A stretch of DNA of 46,502 nucleotides from Christensenella sp. UBA1685 (GTDB lineage: Bacteria; Bacillota; Clostridia; Christensenellales; CAG-138). The position numbers and the translations under genes were made by a program. The notes beneath the pieces are model-generated. The model saw only the letters and a list, made by a program, of their open reading frames with translations. It ran no database searches and was not told the DNA's origin. The stretch spans positions 1 through 46,502 of the forward strand of contig DCKB01000036.1 of the NCBI GenBank assembly GCA_002320595.1, written 5' to 3'. Shown piece by piece: positions 33,172-41,958 of the stretch (positions are counted from its first letter, which is position 1; every line of letters starts with the position of its first letter).

Positions 33172-33189
33172 ATTTAGGGGGACACTGCT

Positions 33190-35481
33190 ATGACACGCCT
33201 GAGCAAAAACGCCGTTACTGTGCTGGAACGCCGGTATTTGGCCAGAAACGAAGCATCGGAGTTGATCGAAACACCGGAAGGCATGTTCCGCCGCGTTGCG
33301 GATGCGATTGCCGCCGGGGACAAGGCGTATGCTCCCGATGCGGATGTTGCGGCACTTTCGGACAAGTTCTATGAAATCATGACGGAGCTTTTGTTCATGC
33401 CGAATTCGCCCACGCTTATGAATGCGGGCAAGCCGCTCGGACAGCTTTCCGCGTGCTTCGTGCTGCCGGTAGCGGATTCCATGCCGGAAATCTTTGAGGC
33501 GGTAAAGAATGCGGCGCTCATCCATAAGAGCGGCGGCGGGACTGGGTTCTCGTTTTCGCGTCTGCGCGCATCCGGCGCGACGGTGCGCTCCACGGGCGGC
33601 GTAGCTTCCGGCCCGATCAGCTTCATGAAGGTGTTTAACGCAGCGACCGAGGCCGTCAAACAGGGCGGCACGCGCCGCGGCGCAAACATGGGCATCCTGC
33701 GCGTGGATCACCCGGACATCGTGGATTTTATCCAGTGCAAAAAGGATACTTCAGAAATAACAAACTTCAACATTTCCGTGGGCCTTACGGAAAAATTCAT
33801 GGAGGCCGTGGAGCGTAACGAGGAATATGACCTCATTGACCCGCGGGACAAAACCGTTGTGGCACGCAGAAATGCCCGCGAGGTGTTCGACCTCATCGTG
33901 GATATGGCGTGGAACAACGGCGAGCCGGGCATTGTGTTTTTGGACCGCATGAACCGGGACAATGTCGTTCTGGAAGCCGCGGGCGAAATCGAATCCACAA
34001 ATCCCTGCGGCGAACAGCCGCTGCTCCCTTATGAAAGCTGCAACCTCGGTTCATTGAACCTCGCGCGCATGCTTCGGGAGAAGGATGGTGCCTATGAAAT
34101 CGATTATGCGCTTCTCGGGGAAACGGTGGACACGGCAGTTCATTTCCTGGATAACGTGATTGAAGTCAATAAGTATCCGCTGCCGCAGATCGAAGAGATG
34201 ACGCTCGCCACGCGCAAGATCGGTCTTGGCGTGATGGGCTTTGCGGACATGCTCTACCGCCTTGGAATTCCGTATAATTCGGAAGAAGGCATTCAAATCG
34301 CAAACGATATAATGAGCTTTATCAACGAACGTGCGCACGCTGCGTCCATCGCGCTTGCGGAAAAGCGCGGCGCGTTCCCGCTGTACGAAAAGAGCACGCT
34401 CGCCGCGGGCGGAAAGCCCTATCGCAATGCGACTTGCACCACCATAGCGCCCACGGGCACGATTTCGATCATCTGCAGTGCGTCCAGCGGCGTTGAACCG
34501 CTCTTTGCGCTTTCTTTCGTGCGCAACGTTATGGATGACGACGAACTGCCGCAGGTTGATCCTTACTTTGCAGAGGTCGCAAAGCGCGAAGGTTTCTATT
34601 CCGACGCGCTCATGCGCCGCATTGCCAAAGAGGGGACGCTTGCGCATATCGACGAGGTACCGGAGCATGTGAAACGCGTATTCGTTACAGCGCATGACAT
34701 CTCGCCGAAATACCACATCCGCATGCAGTCCGCCTTCCAGCGCCACACGGATAACGCGGTTTCAAAAACCGTGAATTTCCGCCACGAGGCCACGCGGGAG
34801 GAAGTTGCGGAAGTATTTACGCTTGCCTACAAGCTTGGCTGCAAGGGGGTTACCATTTACCGCGACGGCAGCCGTTCCGGTCAGGTACTTTATGTGGGCG
34901 ATAAGAAAAAGGAGGGGGCGGAGGAAGCTCCCGTCGTGCGCGCAGTTACGCCGCGCCCGCGCCCGGAAATCACCCGCGGCATCACGGAAAAGGTGGTCAT
35001 CGGGTGCGGCAACCTGTATGTTACCGTGAATTATGATGACGAAGGCATCTGCGAGGTGTTCGCAAACCTTGGCCGCGCTGGCGGTTGCCCGAGCCAAAGC
35101 GAAGCCGCGAGCCGCCTGATCTCTACTGCACTGCGCTCGGGCATGGACGTAAATGCCGTCATTGAGCAGCTCAAAGGCATCCGCTGCCTTTCCACAGTGC
35201 GCCAGCGCGCGACGAACCCGAACATCAAGGTGCTTTCCTGCCCGGACGCCATTGGAAAGGTGTTGGAAAAGGTAGCCAAGATCAAGGCACAGGAGGATGC
35301 GGAGCGCCTGCATAGCGGCGTGATCCCTCCGATTGAAAAAGAGTCGCTCACCGATGGCTGTGAGATCATGGATGGTACGTCGGCCCGGGCCGGTGCGCCG
35401 TGCCCTGAATGCGGCTCCAAATTGGAGCACGAGGGCGGCTGTGTGATCTGCCGCGCGTGCGGATACAGCAAGTGCGGTTGA
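33190..35481 (+). CDS. nrdJ: Adenosylcobalamin-dependent (class II) ribonucleotide reductase
   Basis: The 763-residue protein reduces ribonucleotides. It has the N-terminal PNSPTLMNAG and SACFVLPVADSM region with the first redox Cys, NPCGEQPLLPYESCNLGSLNL (about 270-290, containing the radical-site C-x-E), and GTISIICSASSGVEP. The C-terminal region is of the TSCPD type seen in class II enzymes (GGCPSQSEAASRLIS). A zinc-ribbon-like tail follows (CPECGSKLEHEGGCVICRAC). No class I subunit or AdoCbl-independent system is in the window. ATG 33190 follows AGGGGGA. Confidence 0.96.
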   Translation: MTRLSKNAVTVLERRYLARNEASELIETPEGMFRRVADAIAAGDKAYAPDADVAALSDKFYEIMTELLFMPNSPTLMNAGKPLGQLSACFVLPVADSMPEIFEAVKNAALIHKSGGGTGFSFSRLRASGATVRSTGGVASGPISFMKVFNAATEAVKQGGTRRGANMGILRVDHPDIVDFIQCKKDTSEITNFNISVGLTEKFMEAVERNEEYDLIDPRDKTVVARRNAREVFDLIVDMAWNNGEPGIVFLDRMNRDNVVLEAAGEIESTNPCGEQPLLPYESCNLGSLNLARMLREKDGAYEIDYALLGETVDTAVHFLDNVIEVNKYPLPQIEEMTLATRKIGLGVMGFADMLYRLGIPYNSEEGIQIANDIMSFINERAHAASIALAEKRGAFPLYEKSTLAAGGKPYRNATCTTIAPTGTISIICSASSGVEPLFALSFVRNVMDDDELPQVDPYFAEVAKREGFYSDALMRRIAKEGTLAHIDEVPEHVKRVFVTAHDISPKYHIRMQSAFQRHTDNAVSKTVNFRHEATREEVAEVFTLAYKLGCKGVTIYRDGSRSGQVLYVGDKKKEGAEEAPVVRAVTPRPRPEITRGITEKVVIGCGNLYVTVNYDDEGICEVFANLGRAGGCPSQSEAASRLISTALRSGMDVNAVIEQLKGIRCLSTVRQRATNPNIKVLSCPDAIGKVLEKVAKIKAQEDAERLHSGVIPPIEKESLTDGCEIMDGTSARAGAPCPECGSKLEHEGGCVICRACGYSKCG

Positions 35482-35517
35482 AAACAGCATAAAACAGCAT
35501 AAAAGAATGGGAAATCC

Positions 35518-35567
35518 TGCGCGCGGGCAGAAAAATGGTTTACAACCCGCGCGCATACTGCTAAAAT
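35518..35567 (+). promoter_or_regulatory. Promoter of the EF-G-like gene overlapped by an inverted repeat
   Basis: TTTACA (35539-35544), a 17-bp spacer and TAAAAT (35562-35567). The -35 sits in the loop, and most of the spacer in the right arm, of a perfect 10-bp inverted repeat (35518-35527 with 35546-35555). It may serve as the nrdJ terminator without a T tract, or as an operator. Confidence 0.65.
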
Positions 35568-35665
35568 ATTAGATGGTGCGTTATGCGCCCTTCCTTGGCG
35601 CATTTCCATATTATGCGACCGCATCGAAATACTTCATTTATACCGTGAGGGGGAATCATCACACA

Positions 35666-37738
35666 ATGAAAGATTACACCGCAGCAAACATCCGCAACAT
35701 CGGTATCTTCGGCCATGGCGGCGAGGGTAAAACCACGCTTACCGAGGCCATGCTCTTCAACGCCGGCCTGCTTGAGCGCCTTGGCCGGGTGGAGAACGGC
35801 ACCACGACCACGGACTACGATCCGGAAGAGGTAAAGCGCACGATCTCCATTAACGCTGCGCTTGCACCCCTTGAGTGGAAAGACGTGAAGTTGAATATCA
35901 TCGATGCACCCGGGTTCTTCGATTTCTATGGTGAGGTTGCGGCGGCTATGGCGCTTGCAGATTCCGCGCTGATCGTGGTCGGCGCTGTTTCCGGCCCCGT
36001 TGTGGGAACGGAAAAAGCCATGGAACAGTGCAAGAAAACCGGCAAAGCACGCATGATGGTCGTGAACCAGATGGATCGTGAGAACGCCAATTTCGATAAG
36101 GTTATGGAAGCTGTGAACGCGAAGTTTGGGCCGAGCGTGGTGCCGATTCAGCTTCCCATCATGGAGAAGGGCGCGTTTGTCGGCTATGTTGACATTCCAA
36201 ACATGACGGCTAAGGAGTTTGACGGTAAGGGCGAGAAGGAAATGCCGATCCCTGCCGCACTGGAAGGCCGCGCACAGGAGCTTTATGAAGCCCTCACCGA
36301 GGCTGCTGCAGAGGCGGATGAAGCGCTGATGGAAAAATACTTTGAGGAAGGCGAGCTTTCCCGTGAGGAAATCCTTACAGGTTTGAGCCTTGGCGTTAAG
36401 GAAGGCGTAATTACGCCTGTGTGCTGCTGTGCGGCGCAGCCGAACATCGGCATCCCCACGCTGTTGGACAATCTGGTAAATTATATGCCTGCGGCAAGCG
36501 AAGCAAAAGCTCCCAAGGCTGTGGACGCAAAAACCGGAGAGCCGGTTGAAATCAAGCAGGACGGTAAGTTTGCTGCACAGGTTATAAAGACGGTTGTGGA
36601 TCAGTTCGGCAAGTATTCCATCGTCAAGGTTTACAGCGGTACGCTGGATGCAACTGTTACCCCTTACAACAGCAACAGTGAGAAGAGCGAGAAGCCTGGC
36701 ACGATTTATATCATGCGCGGCAAGAAGACCGTTCAGGTCGATAAGCTGATTGCAGGCGATATCGGCGCGTTGGCGAAGCTGCAGTTCACTGCGACCGGAG
36801 ATACGCTTTGCGATGCTTCCGCACCTGTGAAATTTGATGCGATTGAATTCCCGAAGCCGTGCATTAGCCTTGCGGTCAGCGCGAAGAAACAGGGGGAAGA
36901 GGACAAAGTCTTTGCCGGCCTGAACAAGCTCTTGGAGGAAGATCCCACCATCACGCTCGATAAAAATGCCGAAACCGGCGACGTGCTTCTTTCCGGCCTC
37001 GGCGAGGTACACCTTGATGTTGTCTGCGCGAAGCTGAAGAATAAGACCAATGTGGAAGCGCAGCTTGCGGATCCGCGCATTCCGTACCGTGAGACGATCC
37101 GGGCCAAGGCGGAGGCCGAAGGTAAGCATAAGAAGCAAACGGGCGGCAGCGGTCAGTTCGGCGTTGTAAACATGCGCTTTGAGCCCCTTGATAACGGTGA
37201 GGACTTCGAGTTTGTGAACGCGATCGTGGGTGGCGTGGTTCCGAAGGAATACATCCCTGCGGTAGAAAAAGGCACGCGCGAAGCCATGCGTAAGGGTGTC
37301 CTTGCCGGTTATCCGATGACTGGCCTGAAAGCAACGCTTTACTTCGGTAAATATCACCCCGTGGATTCCAAGGAAGTGGCGTTCAAGTCTGCTGCGCGCC
37401 TTGCTTATAAGGAAGCCTGCGCAAAGGCATCCCCGGCGCTCATCGAGCCGATCTATCACTATGATATTTTCGTTCCCAGCGATTACGTGGGCGACATTAT
37501 CGGTGACCTGAACCGTCGCCGTGGCCGCATGTTGGGTATGCATCCTGTGGATGGCGGCACGAAGATTGAGGCGGAAGCGCCCCTTTCCGAAATGTTCAAG
37601 TATGCCACGGATCTGCGTTCCATGACGCAGGCGCGCGGTTCCTTCACCAGCGAATTCATTCGCTATGAGGATGTTCCGGCCAACGAAGCAAAGAAGATCA
37701 TCGATGCAGCAAAGCATGAGGATGACGAGGAAGAATAA
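35666..37738 (+). CDS. Elongation factor G-like GTPase (EF-G2 type paralogue)
   Basis: The 690-residue protein has all five EF-G domains. Its G motifs differ from canonical EF-G: P-loop GHGGEGKTT (about 16-24) instead of AHIDAGKTT, and G3 reads DAPGFFDF (about 80) where EF-G has DTPGHVDF, so the catalytic His is replaced by Phe. G4 is NQMD. Switch I reads DYDPEEVKRTISINAA rather than the EF-G E-x-E-R-GITI. These changes mark the EF-G2/FusA2-like group, whose role (ribosome splitting, stress, or slow GTPase) is not settled. ATG 35666 has SD GAGGGGGA; an upstream in-frame ATG (35573) lies just after the promoter and adds 31 unlikely residues. Confidence 0.92.
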   Translation: MKDYTAANIRNIGIFGHGGEGKTTLTEAMLFNAGLLERLGRVENGTTTTDYDPEEVKRTISINAALAPLEWKDVKLNIIDAPGFFDFYGEVAAAMALADSALIVVGAVSGPVVGTEKAMEQCKKTGKARMMVVNQMDRENANFDKVMEAVNAKFGPSVVPIQLPIMEKGAFVGYVDIPNMTAKEFDGKGEKEMPIPAALEGRAQELYEALTEAAAEADEALMEKYFEEGELSREEILTGLSLGVKEGVITPVCCCAAQPNIGIPTLLDNLVNYMPAASEAKAPKAVDAKTGEPVEIKQDGKFAAQVIKTVVDQFGKYSIVKVYSGTLDATVTPYNSNSEKSEKPGTIYIMRGKKTVQVDKLIAGDIGALAKLQFTATGDTLCDASAPVKFDAIEFPKPCISLAVSAKKQGEEDKVFAGLNKLLEEDPTITLDKNAETGDVLLSGLGEVHLDVVCAKLKNKTNVEAQLADPRIPYRETIRAKAEAEGKHKKQTGGSGQFGVVNMRFEPLDNGEDFEFVNAIVGGVVPKEYIPAVEKGTREAMRKGVLAGYPMTGLKATLYFGKYHPVDSKEVAFKSAARLAYKEACAKASPALIEPIYHYDIFVPSDYVGDIIGDLNRRRGRMLGMHPVDGGTKIEAEAPLSEMFKYATDLRSMTQARGSFTSEFIRYEDVPANEAKKIIDAAKHEDDEEE

Positions 37739-37764
37739 AAAGAATCTCTTTAGGGGCATGTTGA

Positions 37765-37789
37765 GGGCGCGGAAAACCGCGCCCTTGCT
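37765..37789 (+). terminator. Intrinsic terminator after the EF-G-like gene
   Basis: GGGCGCGG (37765-37772), AAAA loop, CCGCGCCC (37777-37784), then TTGCT. The short T tract makes it only moderately strong. Confidence 0.7.
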
Positions 37790-38018
37790 ATAGAATGATG
37801 CAGTTAAATTCCCATCGGTTGACAAAGGAAGCATGCGATGCAAGTCGCTATCCTTGGCCACAAAACGCAAGAACCCTATCAGAATTGTGATCCAAGAGTT
37901 CTGAGGTGACAGGCTGTGTTTATTGTGTGGCGTAGTGGCACAAAGGCAAGCGGATGCAACAATTTGCAGATTCTGCCCACCCTTTAAAGCTGTACGTGCC
38001 TTTACCAAGCACTGCAAA

Positions 38019-38050
38019 TAAAAGAAAAAGCCAGATGAAAATCTGGCTTT
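38019..38050 (-). terminator. Intrinsic terminator of tRNA-Asn
   Basis: On the minus strand a 10-bp stem (38050-38041 with 38036-38027), TTTC loop, is followed by a T-rich run (TTCTTTTA). It begins seven bases after the tRNA 3' end. Confidence 0.88.
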
Positions 38051-38056
38051 AATCTT

Positions 38057-38132
38057 TGGCTCCCCCTGTTGGACTCGAACCAACGACACTGCGGTTAACA
38101 GCCGCATGCTCTACCGACTGAGCTAAGGAGGA
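38057..38132 (-). tRNA. tRNA-Asn (anticodon GTT)
   Basis: The 76-base gene has CCA encoded. The acceptor strand TCCTCCT pairs with AGGGGGA; D-arm TAGCTCAGTCGGTAGAGC, anticodon loop CTGTTAAC with GTT, and T-arm GGTTCGAGTCC are all regular. It has its own promoter and terminator and stands alone. Confidence 0.97.
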
Positions 38133-38146
38133 ACGGCACGAGTGTT

Positions 38147-38175
38147 ATTGTACATCAGTTCCCAACATTTTTCAA
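38147..38175 (-). promoter_or_regulatory. Promoter of tRNA-Asn
   Basis: On the minus strand TTGAAA (38175-38170), 17 bp, then TACAAT (38152-38147). The start of transcription would be about eight bases before the mature 5' end. Confidence 0.78.
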
Positions 38176-38248
38176 CCCCCAAAATTCGTTTTTACAAAAA
38201 TATTTTGTGCGCAGAACACATTGCCACACATTTTTATGAAAGCTGTAT

Positions 38249-39445
38249 TTACGGTAAAGAAACGAACTCCATTTTGCCCGCATGATCGCAGGCCTGCACG
38301 CAGATGCGTTTGACATTCGGCAAGGTTAGCGCTGTACCCGGCACGGGCATGAGCGCGTAAGCATGAGCCGTAAAGATGCCGTCCGGCGCAAGTTCTCCGG
38401 CGGCGAGATACGCAAGCTCTGCATCCGCACAGCCATCAAAATAGACTTTGGTTGCATCTGCCGTGCGTTCTATGCGTATCGCAGGGGAGAAGGGGCCAAG
38501 CGGCGGAGTGTCATACAGAATGCGCAAGGCATGCCCTCCATCAAAAAACGTGGGCTCGCTTTGACCCACGAGCTGCCGGGCACGCAGGAGCTGCATTGCA
38601 ACGGGAGAGGCATCTGCAACGAGAAAGCGCCTCCCAAGCTTTGCAGCAACCGCAGCTGTGGTGCCGCTGCCGGAAAACAGGTCGCACACAAGGTCACCCG
38701 GCCGTGAAGAAGCAAGGAGGATGCGGCGCAGAAGCGCTTCTGGCTTTTGTGTGCCAAAGCCGGTACGCTCTGGGTCGCGTTGATGCAGATGCTCGACATC
38801 ATCCCAAACGTCGCTTGGAAAGATGGGGGTATCTTCGTAATAGGTATAGTTCTTACCGCCGGAGCGGATGGAAAAATATACGCGGCCAAGCTCATCTATG
38901 GAGCGTTTCATGTTGTTGCGCTTTTCGGGGCCGCGTGGAACGCCGACAGCATGGATGTTGAAATAAACGGCTTTTGACTTTCGGTAAAAGAGGATTGTGT
39001 CATGCTTGCGTGAAAAGTGGCGTGTGCTGCGCCCGCCGGATTTGTAAGCCCAAATGATTTCGTTCATGAAATTGGCTTGCCCGAAAATCTCATCCAGCAT
39101 GAGGCGGAGATAGGGGCTCATGCGGTAATCAATGTGCAAATAAAGGGAACCATCCGGCGCGAGCATCCTGTGACAGGCTGTGAGCACGGCACGCATCATG
39201 GCAAGGTAATCCTCACGGCTAAGGGTGTCCGCATAAGCGGGGATCGTGAGTCGCGCTTTTCGGGAAGAAAGCTTTACCGAAAACGTATCGCCCGTGCCAA
39301 ATGGGGGGTCAAGATAAATAAGCGTTACACTTCCTTCATATTCCGCAGCAAGCGTTTGTGAAAGCGCTTCTGCGCGGCCGAGCAGAAAAATTCCAGGGCC
39401 GCCCGAGGAAAAAACTTCCCCCTTGCAGGAAAACGGGGTTGCCAT
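38249..39445 (-). CDS. Orphan site-specific DNA methyltransferase (beta-class, N6-adenine or N4-cytosine)
   Basis: The 398-residue protein has the catalytic motif IV LIYLDPPFGTGD near residue 45 and the SAM-binding FSGSGTT motif (about 250) in the order IV-TRD-I, typical of beta-class amino-methyltransferases. DGSLYLHIDYR and the W-x-Y-K-S-G-G segment lie between, and a C-terminal extension of roughly 110 residues follows. DPPF instead of DPPY is found in some adenine enzymes. No restriction endonuclease or specificity gene is adjacent. ATG 39445 (MATPF) is preferred because AAGGAGGAC sits eight bases upstream; the ATG at 39466 is upstream of that SD. Confidence 0.9.
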   Translation of the reverse strand: MATPFSCKGEVFSSGGPGIFLLGRAEALSQTLAAEYEGSVTLIYLDPPFGTGDTFSVKLSSRKARLTIPAYADTLSREDYLAMMRAVLTACHRMLAPDGSLYLHIDYRMSPYLRLMLDEIFGQANFMNEIIWAYKSGGRSTRHFSRKHDTILFYRKSKAVYFNIHAVGVPRGPEKRNNMKRSIDELGRVYFSIRSGGKNYTYYEDTPIFPSDVWDDVEHLHQRDPERTGFGTQKPEALLRRILLASSRPGDLVCDLFSGSGTTAAVAAKLGRRFLVADASPVAMQLLRARQLVGQSEPTFFDGGHALRILYDTPPLGPFSPAIRIERTADATKVYFDGCADAELAYLAAGELAPDGIFTAHAYALMPVPGTALTLPNVKRICVQACDHAGKMEFVSLP

Positions 39446-39467
39446 GCCAAAGTCCTCCTTATTCATG

Positions 39468-39500
39468 AAAAGAATCCCTTCGGCGCATGCCGAAGGGATT
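39468..39500 (-). terminator. Intrinsic terminator after the GntR gene
   Basis: 12-bp perfect stem (39500-39489 with 39484-39473), four-base loop, then CTTTTC on the minus strand. It separates the regulator from the downstream DNA methyltransferase. Confidence 0.88.
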
Positions 39501-39505
39501 GCGGG

Positions 39506-40156
39506 TCAGTTCGTATCGAAGCGCCTGCCGTGGGCATTGATGATATGCGATTCCATGCGCATTTTCGCATCTTCGGGCCGATGATGTTCGATAGCCTCAA
39601 AAATGGCACGGTGCTCTGCAAGCGATTGCGTGGGCCGCTCCGGGACGGTAAGCGATGTGCGGCGCACGCGGCGCGTGTTCTGATGCAGAGAGGTAAGAAT
39701 ATGGCGCAGGATGCGGCTGTCGCTTGCGGAAAAAATCACATCGTGAAATTCGGTGTCAAGCCGGGCAAGGTTAGCCGCGTCGTTTTTTCTGGTGTACATT
39801 TCCATGAGCTCTACAATTTCGGTAAGCCGGGCAAGATTTGCCGCGTCAATGCGCTCGGCGGCCCAGTAAGCAGCCTGGCCTTCCAGAAGGTGACGAACGG
39901 TAAAAATGTCGTCAATGTCGTGGCTGGACATGCCCTGCACCATCATGCCGCGGTTTGGAATGGATACAACAAGATCTTCGAGCTCAAGCTGCTTAAGCGC
40001 CTCACGTATGGGGGTGCGGCTTACGTCAAGCTCTTCGGCCAATTTTGTTTCGACAAGGTAATCCCCCGTTTTGTAACGGCCTTCGATAATATCATCCCGA
40101 ATGTGAGTATAAACCTTTGCGGTTAACGATTGTTTGTCGTTTAAATCAAAAAACAT
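39506..40156 (-). CDS. GntR family transcriptional regulator, FCD (FadR-like) subfamily
   Basis: The 216-residue protein has an N-terminal winged helix (about 10-75; LAEELDVSRTPIREALKQLELEDLV) and a C-terminal FCD domain (about 80-210). The FCD metal/ligand residues are in LARLDTEFHDVIFSAS, LAEHRAIFEAI and MESHIINAH. FCD proteins usually sense organic or amino acids and repress catabolic genes nearby, but no such operon is adjacent here. SD AGGAGG precedes the ATG. Confidence 0.92.
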   Translation of the reverse strand: MFFDLNDKQSLTAKVYTHIRDDIIEGRYKTGDYLVETKLAEELDVSRTPIREALKQLELEDLVVSIPNRGMMVQGMSSHDIDDIFTVRHLLEGQAAYWAAERIDAANLARLTEIVELMEMYTRKNDAANLARLDTEFHDVIFSASDSRILRHILTSLHQNTRRVRRTSLTVPERPTQSLAEHRAIFEAIEHHRPEDAKMRMESHIINAHGRRFDTN

Positions 40157-40175
40157 AAGGCCTCCTCCTAATCAT

Positions 40176-40204
40176 ATATTATTTTAGAGCAATCCTTGAA
40201 ACAA
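40176..40204 (-). promoter_or_regulatory. Promoter of the GntR gene
   Basis: On the minus strand TTGTTT (40204-40199), 17 bp, then TAATAT (40181-40176), 20 bases before the start codon. Confidence 0.6.
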
Positions 40205-40333
40205 TGCAAGAAAAAACATGTATACGTGCGTTTGCTTTTCCGAATTTGGGAAGATGAAAGGAACCGTGTGCTTGCGGACATACTAAGCATGCGGCCGAAC
40301 GGAAGCGGCTGGAAAGGATAAGCGTGAAGGTTG

Positions 40334-41710
40334 ATGAAACGGGTTCGTTTGGTGCTGATATTGGCACTTGGGATTGTGCTGGTTTCAGGATGTGGGAAAA
40401 GCGAATATGCGGATATTGCGGAAGCAATCCGCGCCGGTGCAGTGTTGGGAGAGAATATTGAAATTGACGGAATGGATGTTTCGGGAATGGAGGTCGCGCG
40501 TGCGCGGCGCGCTTTGAGCAGAGAGAAGGATGCTTATTTAGCATCGTTGCAATATGAGGTGCACGCGGGGGAAGGAAGCGTGCATGTAAGCGCGGCAGAG
40601 CTCGGAGCATCGTCGGATTTGGACGATGTGCTGCTGCGCGCTCTTTGCCTTGCGCAATATTATCCAAGCGCGAACAAGGCGCGTGAATTCCACACATCCG
40701 TTTCCATTGATGAACAGAAACTGAAGAAACAGGCGGAGAACATCGCGGCAGCGCTTAACGTGGCGCCGCAAAACGCCACAGCGGTTTATGATGCAAAGGC
40801 AGAAGGGGGCTTTTTGTATACGGAATCGATCGAAGGATTCAGCGTGGATGCAGAACGTCTTGCTGACCAGCTTAAGATTGCGGTGTTGGCCGAACGCAAC
40901 GCATCCATAGAGCCGTATATCAATACAATCCCGGCAGAATACACGGCTGAACACGCACGCGCGGACACGCAGCTGATCGCAGAGTTTTCCACCTCCTTCA
41001 AAAGCGCTACCTATGGAAAGGCCAACCGCGTATTCAACATTGCCAAGGCTGCAGAGCTGATTGACGGCACAACAATTGCGCCTGGCGAAGAATTTGATAT
41101 GAATGCAATTTTAGGCCCGCGCAATGCAGAAAACGGTTGGAAAGAAGCCACTGGAATTCGGGATGCGGTTTATGTGCAAGAATATGGCGGCGGTGTCTGC
41201 CAGGTAAGCAGTACGCTTTACAACGCTGTGCTGATGGCGGATCTCACGGTAACCGACCGCACACACCATTCCTGGCCGCTTGGATACGTCGATATTGGCC
41301 GCGATGCGACGATCAGCACCGGCGGGCCGAACTTTAAATTCCAAAATACGCAGGATGTCCCAATCACAATTGGGGCGCATGCGGACAAGGAGAAAAAACA
41401 GATCACGATTTCCGTTTATGGGCGGCCGCTCGCAGATGGTGTAACGATTCAAATTTCATCCAAGAAAGTTGAAACGCTGCCGGAGCCGGAAACGGAAATC
41501 ATCGTAGACGAGAGCCTTGCTCCGGGCATACAGCAGGTGGTGCGTGAACCGCGGCGGGGCAGCGTAGCCGTGACCTATAAGGAGTATTACGATGCTAATG
41601 GGAATCTTTTGCATAAGGAGCAGGTCACAAAAGACAAATATCGGTCCATTAAAGGGATCACACATGTTGGGCCCGGAGGGAGTGTGACATCCGCGGAAAT
41701 TGCGCCTTGA
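40334..41710 (+). CDS. VanW family lipoprotein with G5-like C-terminus
   Basis: The 458-residue protein has a lipobox signal peptide (MKRVRLVLILALGIVLVSGC; lipidated C20), so it is anchored on the outer face of the membrane. A peptidoglycan-binding-like region (about 40-210) precedes the VanW core (about 215-355: FSTSFKSATYGKANRVFNI, LIDGTTIAPGEEFDMN, QEYGGGVCQVSSTLYNAVL, RTHHSWPLGYVD). A tail of the G5/YoaR type ends in YYDANGNLLHKEQV. VanW proteins were first seen in glycopeptide resistance clusters; their activity is not known. ATG 40334 is used with GAAGG four bases before. A paralogue lies at 44.8-46.4 kb. Confidence 0.88.
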   Translation: MKRVRLVLILALGIVLVSGCGKSEYADIAEAIRAGAVLGENIEIDGMDVSGMEVARARRALSREKDAYLASLQYEVHAGEGSVHVSAAELGASSDLDDVLLRALCLAQYYPSANKAREFHTSVSIDEQKLKKQAENIAAALNVAPQNATAVYDAKAEGGFLYTESIEGFSVDAERLADQLKIAVLAERNASIEPYINTIPAEYTAEHARADTQLIAEFSTSFKSATYGKANRVFNIAKAAELIDGTTIAPGEEFDMNAILGPRNAENGWKEATGIRDAVYVQEYGGGVCQVSSTLYNAVLMADLTVTDRTHHSWPLGYVDIGRDATISTGGPNFKFQNTQDVPITIGAHADKEKKQITISVYGRPLADGVTIQISSKKVETLPEPETEIIVDESLAPGIQQVVREPRRGSVAVTYKEYYDANGNLLHKEQVTKDKYRSIKGITHVGPGGSVTSAEIAP

Positions 41711-41907
41711 GGCGCGCAACCGGCAGGGCGCTGCTTGCAGCCGCGAAGAGCGAAACGCGGGTGCGCGGTGCAAAAACGATGCTTTTACAGGTTAGGGCAT
41801 TCAACGGTGCAGTGTTCCGCTTTATGAAGCGGCAGGCACGCGCGTAACCTGAATTTGGAGAAGCCGCTTTAAGCCCCGAATAGGGGGAAGGGGAAACAGC
41901 GCGTTGC

Positions 41908-41936
41908 TTTACAGCACTGCGTCCCGCCTCTATAAT
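41908..41936 (+). promoter_or_regulatory. Promoter of the XRE/zinc-ribbon regulator
   Basis: TTTACA (41908-41913), 17 bp, TATAAT (41931-41936), 22 bases before the ATG. Confidence 0.8.
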
Positions 41937-41958
41937 AGACGCATCAGGAGGTGGAAGC

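Noticed and set aside
37790..38018. Intergenic stretch between the EF-G-like gene terminator and tRNA-Asn terminator
   Set aside because: Searched for a gene, riboswitch or repeat; a TTGACA at about 37822 has no matching -10. Nothing supportable was found.
35561..38107. 848-residue open frame on the minus strand
   Set aside because: It is antisense to the EF-G-like gene and to tRNA-Asn (its N-terminus VRVQQGE is typical of tRNA antisense reading); the plus-strand gene has clear domains.
41707..41847. 46-codon frame from a TTG overlapping the VanW lipoprotein stop
   Set aside because: Coupled-start position and open frame are suggestive, but there is no SD and no recognisable sequence; very basic composition in GC-rich DNA is not enough.
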